A stretch of 64,000 nt of DNA from Otatea glauca (GCA_036346275.1 CM070713.1:75384382-75448381); one strand, 5' to 3'. Numbered from the stretch's first letter, positions 34,813 to 45,799 are shown. The notes: generated by a model not told the origin, from the sequence alone. Numbers and translations are program-made.

Positions 34813-35075
34813 CGTCCGGCCACGACGGTAGCGAGCACTCACGTCCGGCCACGACGGAAGCGAGCACTCACGTCCGGCTACGACGGTAAGCGAGCACTCA
34901 TGTCCAGCTACGACGATAAACGAGCACTCACATCCAGCTACGACGTTAAACGAGCACTCGGACACCCGAACCTCACAGAGGCATCCGGTCGTCCCTGCCG
35001 ACCAAGGCACTGTCTAGCTACGACTTTAAACGAGCACTCGGACAAGCGCCGTCTAGCTACGACGTTAAACGAGCA
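34813..35075. repeat. Tandem repeat of about 29-30 bp in gypsy 3' region
   Basis: At least five consecutive units of the form 'ggctacgacggtaagcgagc' plus 'actcacgtcc' run from about 34817 to 34962. Two or three further units ('agctacgacgttaaacgagc') follow at about 35017-35075 after an interruption. Units differ by a few bases and there are no unique spacers, so this is a minisatellite and not a CRISPR array. Confidence 0.85.
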
Positions 35076-36030
35076 CTCTCGCGGTTGTTCCTGCCGATCA
35101 TGGCTCGGTCTATCCACGACGATTAAAATCAAAGCAAACTCATCGCGAAGACATTTCATAAAAGAAGATTTCATTATATGCCTGCAGACTCAAACTTTAC
35201 ACAACGTTACATGAGGTACCTGGCGAGCTCAAAAGATACCTACCCTACACTACTGGCGGGAACATATCCGCATCAAACTTCCGAGGCCCTTGCACAGTCG
35301 ACGGACGAACTTGGGGTCGGCGGACTGAGGTCGTTGGAGCGACTCTTTGGTAGGCCCTTGCCCGGTCGGCGAGGTCACCGACATAGCCACGGAATGGCAT
35401 GCCGCTGCCGCTGCTCAGCGACATCGACGCCGCCAGATCGACAACGGCCGGCGCCTCGCACCATCGCCTCAAGAAGGGCCTCCTTACCACCTTAAGCCTC
35501 GGAACGACCTCAAGCGACCGCAAGCGGCAACTACATCACAAGCGCAGCTTCTTCCTCCCGAGCTCGACCATCGCCCGGTCGTACTCACCAAAGCTCGGCC
35601 AAAGGATCTTCCTCTTCTACCGCGGCATCATCGCCAAAGCTGAAGACTAAAGGATCCCTCCATTTCAAGGATCAAAAAGGAGGATTTTGGTCTAAGGGTC
35701 CATCGCTCTAGTAAGCCCTTATATAGCCAGATGAAGGGAGATCAAGCGTCTCCAAAGTAAATGCCAGCGCCCGACAAGCGTCCAGCACACCGTAAAGCGG
35801 TCAAGAAGGCGAACGGGCGGGGCACACCAAGCCATGCTCGGCATGCGCAACGAGGCGATTAAAGCCTCGGCGATTCAAATGCCCGGCCAAAGCTCGGGCA
35901 GCCGTCGGATCCGTCGGTACACTGACAATCGCTTAACTCGATCGGCTGACCGACCAGGCCGGGCCCGCCACCACTCGTCAAGTTCAACCCCAACCGAATC
36001 TGTCGAAATCGCTCGGGAGTTCGGGGCTCT

Positions 36031-36934
36031 TGACGAATACTAATAACAGGGTACCCTAACGGCGGCGAGCGAGCGGCCTCAAGCATATCTCACCCCAACA
36101 GTGCGCCCGCCCGCCACCGACCGACCGAATCGCTGCGAGACCACACAAGACATCCGCTCCGGCCGGCCAGGAAGCGAATCCGGCCGGACGGCGCTCAGAC
36201 CCCTTTGGCGGGCGGGATCTCCCGACTCCGGCCGGACACGCCCCGACCCCCTTGACGGGCGGGATCTCCGACCGGCCAGAACCAAGGTGACAGACGCAGG
36301 GCCGCGTGTCGGGGCCCTCATCGACCTACCGCCACGTGCCCGCGAACAAGGTCAATCGGAGTGACTATACAAGGCGGTGGCTCCTTCCTAGAAGGTTTGG
36401 TGGCTGCGAAGTCAAAGCTTCGACCTATCAACCCGATCGCGTCTGATCTGACGCACGCGCTCCTCCCGAGGCGGCGCCAACGTCACACACCGCCGCGTCG
36501 GCGATTCGTAAGGATCACAGAGGGCAAGTCACGCTATTTCGGAGAATACCTAACCTCACGACCACCAAGGCTACCGACCCAAGCATGGGCAAGGCGTGTG
36601 GCGGCCGTCCACGGGACGAAGGACGAGCTCCTAGCATAGGTCGCCTCGCCCTTCCCGACTCTCGATATAACCCGCCTTCCATTCAGTATAAAGGAGGCAG
36701 GACTAACGATTCTAGGGGGACGAACACATGAGAACACGAGGAGATTAGGTAATTTAGCGCCCTCATCTGTAAAATGTTGTGCAAAGCAATACAATACCGC
36801 CATCCGAACTGGAGTAGGGACTTTCAGCCCGAACCAGTATACATCTTGGACTCTCGAGTCTAACCATTCAGGGAGTGGAACGCGCGACCCCTTAGACTTA
36901 CAAATTTACTTGCCGGCGCTCGAAAACGCCGACA
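36031..36934 (+). repeat. 3' LTR of gypsy element
   Basis: 904 bp, beginning TGACGAATACTAATAACAGG and ending AACGCCGACA. TATA-like TATAAAG is at about 36687-36693. The end matches the end of the solo LTR at 11748 base for base over about 20 nt in reverse complement. Confidence 0.92.
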
Positions 36935-36939
36935 ATTAG

Positions 36940-37397
36940 TGTTGCTGTGAAACAACCAAGTGAACTAGGTTGCTCGTTGGATTAATGTTAGTTCTGCATT
37001 TCTTCGATCTACTCCAGAAAAGTGTTCTTTGTTGTATCGACAGAGGCGTTTGCTCTACTTAGAATCTCTATTGCTTAAAACATTAACTGAAAGGCAGGTA
37101 GGATACTTGTTCGGATCGATGCTTTTGCCAAGATGCTGTTCAACAACAACTTAATGACAGAAGTTCTACTAGTAAGTTACATGCATCACGCTCAGAGACG
37201 CAAACAAAAAAATCCAATTAGAAGTAACAGCGGTAATTTAATAGATACCATATCAAGTTAACAAAAGCTAATATTGTCTTTCATACAAATGCACGTGCAG
37301 TAGAGTTATGTGCTTGCTTCACCTAAATTAGAGGATTATTGTACTCCTAGGCCCAAAGGCAGTGGCACTCCGCTACAATAATGTCAGTTTAAACCAT
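36940..37397. other. Intergenic DNA
   Basis: AT-rich sequence with no ORF or repeat recognised. The part adjoining 37398 would be the 3' flank of the minus-strand gene remnant. Confidence 0.4.
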
Positions 37398-38110
37398 CTA
37401 ATGAGCTGCTAGGTTAGCTGAAAAGGCTGAAGAAATGCACCTGCGGTAGGCCGCCGTGCGCATGTGGTACCATTCGCGCTGCCGCTGCAGCTCGCGCAGC
37501 TGCGCCTTGTAGTTCCAAGCCCCGAACATCACCAGCGCAGAGGACGCAGCCAGGGAGGCCAGATCCATCAGCGGAAGGCGCTTCAAGATGCTCCTCTCTG
37601 GTGGCTGCGCCGAGGGCACAGTGGCGTTCGCGGCTACCTTCTTCCCGCAACGGGATCGGGCGCCCCAACGCTCGTGGTGGGATAGGTGGACGATGAGGCT
37701 GTGGCAGCCGAAGCCCTCACTCACGACGGTAGCAGTGAGGTCAGTCCCCTTGTAGAGGGGCACGCAGCGCGCCCGGCGCGTAGCGAGGAACGCCGAGATT
37801 TGCTGCGGCACGACGCCCACGCGGTCGGCAACGATGACCTGCAGCTTGCGGAAGGTGAGCGATCAGCTCGCGGGAGTCGGCGCTAATGGAGAGAGGCGTC
37901 GTGGCTGCGATGCAGAAGGGAGAATAATTCACGAGGAGCGACTAGTATTTTTCTTCCCCGGGGATTTCGAGTGGATTGGGCAAGAAAACCTCGCCGATGA
38001 TAGCTCCCAAATCGGCTTCCATGTAGACGGGGAAATTGTCCCCGTGGGGCTCCATCCCAAGAAACGGTGAGGATCCCGGCCAGGATAGAAGGTCCCAAAC
38101 AAGCCCTTAG
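37398..38110 (-). pseudogene. Unrecognised gene, probably frameshifted
   Basis: The minus-strand frame ending at 37398 gives at least 140 residues with gene-like composition. It reads LQVIVADRVGVVPQQISAFL, a Cys/His-containing middle (SEGFGCHSLIVHLSHHERWG), a hydrophobic helix (MDLASLAASSALVMFGAW) and a basic C-terminus (LRELQRQREWYHMRTAAYRR). Upstream, a second frame reads from ATG at about 38053 (MEPHGDNFPVYMEADLGAII) and stops near 37943. A third frame carries SISADSRELIAHL and must shift by one base near 37860 to join the C-terminal frame. GC content is high, like grass host genes and unlike the surroundings. I do not recognise the family. It may be a decayed host gene, a gene fragment carried by a transposon, or a gene with an unrecognised intron. 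Confidence 0.45.
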
Positions 38111-38395
38111 AGATCTTTCTTCCCACTGGTCATCAACTGTATTGCATTGAATTAGCCTTTCTCCAGAGGAATCAAGCTTTGCAAAAATATTGCTAAAAAT
38201 AAATGTTTGTGCACTTTGGAGTACACATTTTACTGTATGGGGGCAAAGTTAATTTTTTAAAAGACTACAATATAATTAATTTTTATAAAAAAGCTATTAT
38301 CTCCTGAATCGCCACTAACTACTAAAATTGCACTGACTCGAGGGGCAAAATTTTAGTAGAAAGCATGGCATGACTTAGTGGAAATTATATCGTAT
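38111..38395. other. AT-rich spacer
   Basis: Non-coding. It contains 'gcatgacttagtgg', closely similar to 'gcatgatttagtgg' beside SINE copy 1. Confidence 0.4.
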
Positions 38396-38601
38396 AATAC
38401 TTTTATAAGGCGTGGGAGCCAGTTGGGCGCCCAGCCGACTTAGGTTCGAGTCTCGAACCTGGCGTTTCTTGCAGAGACAAGTATAGGCGTGGGTGTGAGT
38501 GTGGAGGGGTGTGCGTGCGTTTGTAGCTCGTCTGTTGTTCTTTATTTTATAATGAATGTCAGTGCTCCTGGCCAATTTTTTTTAAAAAAATACTTTCATA
38601 A
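38396..38601 (+). repeat. tRNA-derived SINE, copy 2
   Basis: The body (38409-38588) begins 'ggcgtgggagccagttggg', has a canonical Pol III B box GGTTCGAGTCT at 38443-38453, and ends in a T/A run. The flanks AATACTTTTATAA (38396-38408) and AATACTTTCATAA (38589-38601) form a 13-bp TSD with one mismatch. It is the same family as 11381-11595. Confidence 0.82.
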
Positions 38602-39880
38602 TAAATTTTAGGAAAACGATATTTTTAGAAAAGTCCAGCATTCGGCCACTTTAAAAAATATCCTTATGCTTTGGACATCTTGCAAAATAAATCTTACCAA
38701 ATTTAAAACCGAAAATAGAAAACTAGGGACTTCCATGAAAAATGTTTTCAGATTTAAAATATTTTCAAAATCAACCATGGTCAGCACCAATGAATTACCA
38801 AAAATAGCCTTTGAGCATTCAAGTTTTACCAAATTTTTTTTTTGAAAATGCCACAGTAAATTAAATTTTTTCGGCAAAATTTCGGTCGAACCGGGCGAAA
38901 TTTCATGAAAAAAATCCGGATTTTGGTTTTTCATGGCCGGATTTTACTTCAATTACATCAATAACACATAATAAAGTGATCTTTGATGATAATTTCCAAA
39001 AACTTATTTTTTGAAATATTTTAAAATTTTGCCAGAAACACTGTTAGAATTTTATAAAATTGAATATACTTTTTAATGCTATGAAAATTTATGGTACAAT
39101 ATTTAGAAGTCTAGGGTCAAACATAAAATTTTATAAAATATTTTAACTTCATTTATTATCTTTTAAAAATAAAAAACAGAATTAGCACAAACGAGGTAGT
39201 AACAGTGTTAGATTTTTATAAATTTTTTAATGTTTTATAATAATTTGAAAATTTCATTTTAATATTATTGATTTATTAAGAGTATAAATAAAAATTTTCA
39301 AAATTTTATAGAATGGTTTGAACTATTTTTTATTCGGTTGAAATTTATCGGTCAGCCTTCAGTTGCACTGTACGAATTTTTAAAAATTCATGAAGCCTGA
39401 TCATCACCTGAAAATTTTATGAGAATATTAATTACGGATAATAACCATTAAAAAAAATTTCAACAGTTTCTAACTTGATTTGTACCATTTTTCATTCGGA
39501 TCAAACTTGTTGGTCAGTATTTTATCAGGACAGTACCACTCTCTGAATTTTTAAAATTCCTCAGATGTGATAATCAGTTGAAATTTTTGGGAGAACATCA
39601 GTAACGTGTCAGGAACCTCCAAAAAAATTTCAAAATTTTTCGTTAATTTTTCAACCACTTTTCTGCCGGTGCAAAAAACCCAAAATTTTGAGGTTTTTCG
39701 CCGAATTTCGGGATTTTTTGTTACTAACTGACCGGATTTGAATTTTCAAATTCAAATTTCGTCCGAAATTTTTCCAAAATTTCGAAATTTCGGCGAAATC
39801 TCGGGATCCGGCCAGGGACGAAATTTATTCTGAAACCGAATTTTAAAACTTGCTCACCAAACACCATGGTCGGCTAGGCC
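38602..39880. repeat. AT-rich repetitive tract rich in 'aaatttcgg'
   Basis: Recurring 'ttttcggcaaaatttcgg', 'gaattttaaaattc' and 'cgaaatttcgg' phrases. Parts of the core ('ctgaatttttaaaattcctc' and 'tgataatcagttgaaa' near 39535-39590) resemble the core of the hAT-type element at 15297-16217 in reverse orientation. It may therefore be a diverged, inverted relative. Matching ends and a TSD were not found. Confidence 0.45.
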
Positions 39881-40100
39881 ATTTGCATTTTCTCATATTT
39901 GGCCAAGGTGAGCTCATCCTTCTACTTCTCATCTCCTTTCTTGATTCATGACTAATAGTTGCATGTTTTTGTCATGAAAAGGGAAGCAAGGGTTAGAAGG
40001 GCAAGCGAAGGAAGGAGCCAAGCCATCAAGCATCTCATTCTCATCATTAATGTCATCTACTCATCATATTACCATCAAGCATCACCTCTTTGCATCAAGG
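39881..40100. other. Spacer upstream of CACTA element
   Basis: Non-coding. 'catcaagcatc' repeats occur near 40025-40085. Confidence 0.4.
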
Positions 40101-40898
40101 TGTCACTACTACAAAAAAAAACCTTTCTTGTCGGCCTATCACTACCGGTTCACTATCACTGCCGATTCATAAGCTAAACTGGCACAAATGCTCGACCGAA
40201 GAAGAATCAACAGTGATAGTAACTTATCACAGCCGGTACTAAAAAAATCAACAGTGATACTATTACTGCCAGTTCTTCTTAAGAACCGACAGTGATAATG
40301 GATGAAGTATTACTGCCGGTTCGGAATCCGAACAGGCAATGATAATATTTTTGAAAAATCATAACTTTTTCATACGGAGTCGGATGGAGACAAAATTTAT
40401 ATGAAAATTGTAGCTTTCGATGAAATCTACAACTTTGTAGTTGACAACTTTTTTTTGAAGTCATTTAGATGTCTAAATAATCGTTGAAACTTTCGGATAC
40501 GAAGGGATAAAAGGAAAATATATCTTATAGTAGTTGAGAAGTGTATGTTAGGTGAGACAGTAAGGAAGCTTCGCGTGGAGCAGCAGGTCTTGTGTTTGAC
40601 TCCTAGCAACCGCACGCGCGCATATTTCATGTGGAAATCGCGTGACTTGCGACACGCGAGACCGTGCGTAGTAAATACAGGGTGGTCCAAGTGCAAATAA
40701 GTTTCTTTTTTGATTTTAACAAGTGAGTTTTGGATTTACAACTATCACCGCAGGTTCACATACAAACCGACACTGATATCGGTATCATTGCCGATTCTAG
40801 AATCGGCAGTGATAGTCAGACTATCACTGCCAGTTCCAATATCCGGCAATGATGCCAGTTTAGAACCGGCAGTGATCTGGTGTTCTATAGTAGTGTGT
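40101..40898. mobile_element. Non-autonomous CACTA (En/Spm) element with TSD TGT
   Basis: The element (40104-40895, 792 bp) starts CACTACTACAAAAA and ends ATAGTAGTG. It is flanked by the 3-bp duplication TGT (40101-40103 and 40896-40898). Both subterminal regions are packed with copies of 'tatcactgccggttc' in both orientations; the binding sites for CACTA transposase are normally of this kind. There is no transposase. Inside (about 40550-40640) lies a GC-richer block with a tRNA B-box-like 'gtttgactcct'. Confidence 0.93.
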
Positions 40899-43066
40899 AT
40901 TAAGAATATTTGTAAATCAAAGAATATTATAGAAAGTAAAGATGATTAATGAAGCTTTATACGATGGATGCATGATACATGTTTTGCCATCGAAACTAGT
41001 ATGGGTAGATTACATATCTTGTTGCTCCCAGAATTTCTTTATCATCATTGAGCTATCTATGGTTATAGATCTTGCATATTAGCATGTCCTAATAAGTTTT
41101 TGCCATGACTTATCTTAGCAACAATATTATACTTGTCAATCTGAAAATAAATAGTGCATGTGTGATCTTTATTCTCAGTTCCCGCAATAGTACATCATGG
41201 TAATGCTTTTATGCCTAGATCAAGGACATGCTAGAATATGTATCAATTGCATAGCAAAGCTCAGTTTACTATTTTTTTATCCAACATTGCTAAGCTAATT
41301 AACATCATCCATGTTGCTGTTTGTTCATTTTTATCATTTCTTATTATATGAAACTAAGGACACTAGCATGATAGTGTGGTCTGCCAAGCTAAATCCCGGA
41401 AGAATGTGATGCAAATGTATGCGCATACCATCCATCCATGTTTCTAGGCACCAATCATCCAACATTTAAGCATCAAATTAGTCATTCCTCATCCATCCAT
41501 GCACCATCTATCAATCGGCCCAAACAGGAGAGTAGGAGCAAAAGATCAAACCTGAATATTAGATGACCGGCCGAAGTTGCGGCGGTGCCAAGCACTACAC
41601 CATATAATGGCGACGATGGCAGTCATCAACGAGTTGAGTGGACGTGTTGGAGATTTTACTAGGGTTTGCCCCAAATCCAAATCCACCAAGTTAGAGAGCA
41701 AGAGAGGTAAGCCTGAGGTGGTAGGAGCCATGCATGGATGTCCAAAGCAAGGTGGCCAGTAGTGGCGCCATGTAGGCAACGCCGAGATAGAGGGCCCGTC
41801 GAAGTGGTGTGGGCTGTGGCCCTGGTCGTGGCAGTGCGGCGCACCAAGGGCGACGAGCAGCAGCGGCCAGAGTTGAGGAGAGCGACGGAGGAGCCAGGGC
41901 ATTGGCATCTTGGGCGACAGTGTAGAGAGAGAGAGAGAGACAGAGGAGGGCAGAGAAAGGAGCGTGCGCGCGCGCGCGTGCTGGGCCATGTGGGCCGGCC
42001 CTGTAGGGTGAGGTAGGTTTCTAATTCCTTTCTCCTTTTCTTTTCCAAAAATCTATTTTCCTTCTTCAAAAGAATTAAAAAACAAGAACATAATGTGTAC
42101 ACTTAGTACCGACATATGCATGGTATTCAATTGGTTCATGGTCCTTATCAGACTCCGTCGGATCAGGGAAATTTCTTATTGAACCTAAACCTCAATACTC
42201 CAATTTCCCGTGTTTCTCAGGCAAGCTCAACACCTTTGATCATACTGCTTTGGTTTAATTTTAGTATCAATTACTTGCAATTAATCTATTATGTGCTATC
42301 ACTTGCATGAAATTTTAATTTCTATACTCTGGATAAACTAGAAATTGTGGATTGGACATATGATGATCACTAGCGTGGCTAGTAGTCGGAATCACTAGTA
42401 TGTGTTCTTCAAAGTGTTTTGATTCCACTACATATAGATTGTCATATAAGGACTAAGCCACAAGTGCCATAAGGCATTTACGCATCGTTAACTCGCGCTG
42501 ATCACATACCTAGTTATCCGGGCTTTGCCAAGTTATTGTTCTAGATGGTTTATGTATGGGTGGAATTATGGACTCTGTGCTTCTACAGAAGCTAGGGTTA
42601 AGGACTCGGTGCTTCTGCGGAAGCTAGAAGTGCAAGTTGCGGACTTTTGCCAAAGATATATCCTGAAGGAATATTGAAAAGGCATTGTGATCTCTTTGTC
42701 TTGGCCACACACTAAAAGAAGCGTGTAAATCTCGTCGGCACTAAAGACCAGTGATGTGTTTGGGTATAATAACGTAACCTCTGTATAGTTTTTATACAAA
42801 GTAAAATGTGACCGCCACTCCCTGATCTCCGGATAGAAATTGTCACGGTAGGAAATGGAACTACCAGAGTTCTGCATGTCGTGTCTCATGAACAATCGAG
42901 AAATCATAATTAAAACTTGACCAATTTTAGGACAAATGCTTTAGCAAAATTATGCATCACATCCTCAAAGGATGCGGGTCCTTTGCTAGTGTAAGCTTGA
43001 TATAATTAAATAGTTAGTGCATGTATAGTAAAAAAATGTAAGAGGCCGCGACGATTTCTTCGGATG
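40899..43066. other. Intergenic DNA with microsatellites
   Basis: No gene is supported. It contains a (GA)n tract at about 41921-41942 and an alternating GC/GT tract at about 41966-41980. A 147-codon open frame on the minus strand at 41546-41989 covers this GC-richer stretch but has low-complexity Leu/Ser content and no recognisable domain. Short near-duplicate phrases ('gcttctacagaagctagg' and 'gcttctgcggaagctag') occur at about 42580-42628. Confidence 0.5.
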
Positions 43067-43349
43067 GTAGCTAAGGGCATGTACAATAAGATCACGTCTC
43101 TTAACCTGTATACATTAACTCTTGTCTATGTGAAGGAGTGAGAAAAGAGGAGAAAGGAGAGAGAAAAGAGCTGGCTCTTATTTAGTAGTCAGCTTTGCAC
43201 GGGAGCATAGGTAGATTATTTATGTATAAGAGAGAAAAGATAATTATTGCACAATATTTAAAGACAAACTTTAGAGACATTTATTGTATAAATTAGTTTT
43301 TAATTTACTATTATTCAATAGTTGGATTTGGTATTGTGCTCTCAGCTAA
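43067..43349. repeat. MITE, family M1, copy 1
   Basis: A 267-bp element (43075-43341) begins 'gggcatgtacaataag' and ends 'tattgtgctc', an imperfect terminal inverted repeat. Flanks 'gtagctaa' and 'tcagctaa' agree at 6 of 8 positions. It is highly similar throughout to 48573-48843, sharing for example 'gcacgggagcataggtagat'. Confidence 0.8.
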
Positions 43350-43607
43350 ACCCGCGAGGCCGCGACCTCGCCAAAATCTCGAGATATTTTGCGATCCAGT
43401 AGGGGGCCCAGAAGCCAACGCTTTTGTCCCCACCCCCTCCCCGCCGCCTCCCACGGAATACGGATAAGCTTCTTCCTACTGCTACTCGTCAGATCAGCTC
43501 TTCTCTGCTCCCCACCTCGCATTCTTCGATTCCACGCATATACTCGCACCCAGTCGAATTCCACAACCCCATCTATCATCTTCAGCGCCTCATCCAGCAA
43601 GCTAGCA

Positions 43608-45081
43608 ATGGCGCTCCTGGCGCCGAGCCCCCGCGTGCTCTGCCGGGAGCTCTGCGTCGTGCGGGAGGCCGCCGCGGCCCCGCACCCGTCCTCCGCGGCC
43701 GCCTGCTCGACCGTCGGCGGGGTGGCCTGGCGGGCCCTGTGGCTGTGGAGCGGCGGCGCGGGGAGGGGGAGGAGGAGGGGGCGAGGCGGGGAGGGGGTCA
43801 GGGCGGAGGCCTACTTCTGGGACGTGTCGCGGCCGGTGGAGATGGAGGAGATCGACTCCATGGACAAGCTCGACGACGCGCTCAGGTGGTCCGTCGAGAA
43901 CAAACAGCCCGTCGTCATCGACTGGTACTATCCGCATCACCTACCGCTGCAGCTTTAATTTCTTCTTACCTATCACGCTCACGCGCTGCCTCAAACCTCT
44001 CACTCTGTCGTTGCGAGTTGCGACTAACGTGTTTCGTTTTCGTGATCTATTACGTGAACGACTGAGCGCCTCGATTAGAGAATCTATCTGATATCCTAAG
44101 TCACACTAAATTTCTTGCACACTTGTTGATTTCTTGAACCTGCTCACGTTCAGGTTGGCTTCGTGCTTATGTATTGTATTCAAGTATTCTGTGTGTGATA
44201 TCTTGAGACTTCAGTTGTCCCCTGAAGTAGTTTGACCAAACTGCATAACTCGTCATTGCTCCAAGGACTTGTAAGGAGGACCACTAATTGACATCTTGAT
44301 GTCTTGTTAGCAGAAGTGAGATGCTTGTTTTTCACTAGCGACCTGCGGTTCAACAATTCCCTAAACAAAATACTTCCTCAGATTTTTTAGATTTATTTTT
44401 TTTCTTTCCAGGATGGCTAGTTGGTGTCGGAAATGCATTTATCTGAAGCCCAGACTGGAGAAGATAGCAGGAGAATATCCAGGGTTGGTTTAAATTCTCT
44501 TTTCATGTATTAATTTAATCTTGGATGGATACAATTTCGAGTTTCGTGAAATTGAGATTGATATCTATTATCCAATCAGTTGATCTTCCAAATTGACATG
44601 CCATCCACATTATGAAATGAGGATGGACCCATTTCGTGATTTGTGGAATTAAATCATACCTTACATTTCTTTTGCAGAGTCAGGTTTTACTTTGTGGATG
44701 TCAATAAAGTTCCACAAGCCGTGGTAAAAAGAGGGAATATAACCGTGAGTCGGCAAATTTGCGCTTCTCTTCTATGCTAATTGATTTAGAATGACACTTA
44801 AATCATCTGATTCCCTTCTCTTTATTTATTCTCCCTTTGCTCCATTTGGCTGTGCTTCTACATTCAGAAAATGCCCACCATACAGGTAGCATCACATTTT
44901 ATTCCACAGTTCTGCTGTTTCATTTCGTGTATATGATTGGAGTTGGGAAATTTTTTATCGCGATGTGCACATTCATTTGCAGTTATGGAAGGATGGAGAG
45001 TGGAAGGCGGAAGTAATAGGAGGCCACAAAGCATGGCTTGTGATGGATGAGGTTAGAGAAATGATCCAGAAGCACAAGTGA
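43608..45081 (+). CDS. WCRKC-type thioredoxin-like protein, chloroplast (thioredoxin-like 3 family)
   Basis: Five exons: 43608-43924, 44412-44483, 44678-44744, 44868-44885 and 44983-45081. All introns are GT-AG and all phases match, giving 190 residues. The start at 43608 is the first ATG of the frame that reaches the splice donor. The N-terminal about 70 residues are rich in Ala, Arg, Ser and Gly and fit a plastid transit peptide. The thioredoxin fold follows. The active site is WCRKC in exon 2, where ordinary thioredoxins have WCGPC. Next come VRFYFVDVNKVPQAVVKRGNIT (exon 3), the cis-Pro segment KMPTIQ (exon 4, an 18-bp microexon) and LWKDGEWKAEVIGGHKAWLV (exon 5). Family members are plastid disulfide oxidoreductases of poorly defined targets. 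Nothing is broken, so it should be functional. Whether it corresponds to WCRKC1 or WCRKC2 cannot be settled here. The 5' flank (43380-43600) is C-rich leader sequence without a clear TATA box. Confidence 0.93.
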
Positions 45082-45150
45082 CTAATTACCTAAACCATGT
45101 AATTGATACTATATAGTGTGAATAGAGATTTCAAATGATCTCTTCAGATC

Positions 45151-45156
45151 AATAAA
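45151..45156 (+). terminator. Poly(A) signal of thioredoxin-like gene
   Basis: AATAAA lies 70 bases after the stop codon at 45081, a suitable near-upstream polyadenylation element. Confidence 0.6.
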
Positions 45157-45520
45157 GCTATATTTCAGCTCCTTATTTCAGCAGAGCTGGCTAGGAATGT
45201 TGTAATTTTTCAGTTGATATCTCCAAGTAAAATATTCTTGTGCTGGTATGGTGCTTGATTACAATGCACAAATTACTGATGGAACAGCACTTCAGCAACC
45301 ATATTCACAAGAGAAAAAAAAGAGGGCATACTTTCTGTAAAGAATCAAATAATCCTGCCTTCTGTTTCAATTTTCTGTTCGATTCAAACAACATATATAC
45401 AAGATTCCAACTAATCTATTTACTTTGGAGCTCAAATACCATCTCCATCGATCACAAACAAACCCATGGCAATTAAGAATAACCATACTACGGTGGCCAC
45501 AACCATCCGCTTCAGGCACT
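45157..45520. other. Convergent intergenic spacer
   Basis: 3' flanks of the thioredoxin-like gene (plus) and the small membrane-protein gene (minus). No other feature is seen. Confidence 0.5.
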
Positions 45521-45799
45521 TCAATCCTCACGGTTAGCCCAGCGGCGCGACGCCGGTGACAGCGAAGGCGAAGTCGAGGGCTCGTCGGTGCCGACGGGGA
45601 CGTCGGAGAGCGGCGCCAGCACGCGCCTCACGCTCATGGACCGCATCGGCCGGAAGCTCAGGGACCTCAGCTTGTTGTCCTTGGAGAAGACGTTGGACGA
45701 CTTGCGGAGGATCAGGTAGACCAGCCCCTGGACGAGCACGAACACGGCGACCTTGGTGAGCGCGTCGCGGAGCTCCGGCGAGATGAAGGTCGCTTCCAT
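45521..45799 (-). CDS. Small plant membrane protein, 92 aa, function unknown
   Basis: A single open exon from ATG 45799 to the stop at 45521. The N-terminus is short and polar (MEATFISPELRDAL) and is followed by one hydrophobic helix (KVAVFVLVQGLVYLIL, about residues 16-31). A basic/Ser-Arg-rich segment (LRSLSFRPMRSMSVRRVL) and an acidic/Ser-rich tail follow. I recall similar short grass proteins annotated only as hypothetical; no enzymatic motif is visible. A TATA box 114 bases upstream, GC-rich composition and an intact frame support a real gene. One membrane span with Arg-rich juxtamembrane residues suggests anchoring with the C-terminus on the cytosolic side (inference). Confidence 0.75.
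   Translation of the reverse strand: MEATFISPELRDALTKVAVFVLVQGLVYLILRKSSNVFSKDNKLRSLSFRPMRSMSVRRVLAPLSDVPVGTDEPSTSPSLSPASRRWANRED

Larger units (their letters stand above)
23540..36939 (+). mobile_element. 13.4-kb Ty3/gypsy LTR retrotransposon with antisense ORF
   Basis: The element spans 23545-36934 between LTRs starting TGACGAATACTAATA and (3' copy) ending CGCCGACA. Flanking 5-mers are GTTAG (23540-23544) and ATTAG (36935-36939), an imperfect TSD. Gag, protease, RT, RNase H and integrase follow in Ty3/gypsy order on the plus strand. A large antisense ORF remnant (33897-30868) and a tandem repeat lie between integrase and the 3' LTR. This size and layout fit the Tat-like grass elements (RIRE2/Grande type); that placement is inferred, not tested. 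Every ORF is broken by many 1-2-bp indels, so the copy is dead. Confidence 0.93.

Noticed and set aside
34813..35075. Possible CRISPR-like array
   Set aside because: Units are contiguous and diverged, with no unique spacers, and lie inside a plant retrotransposon. It is a minisatellite.
41546..41989. 147-codon minus-strand open frame
   Set aside because: Covers (GA)n and (GC)n microsatellites; Leu/Ser/Pro-rich translation with no recognisable domain or gene context.
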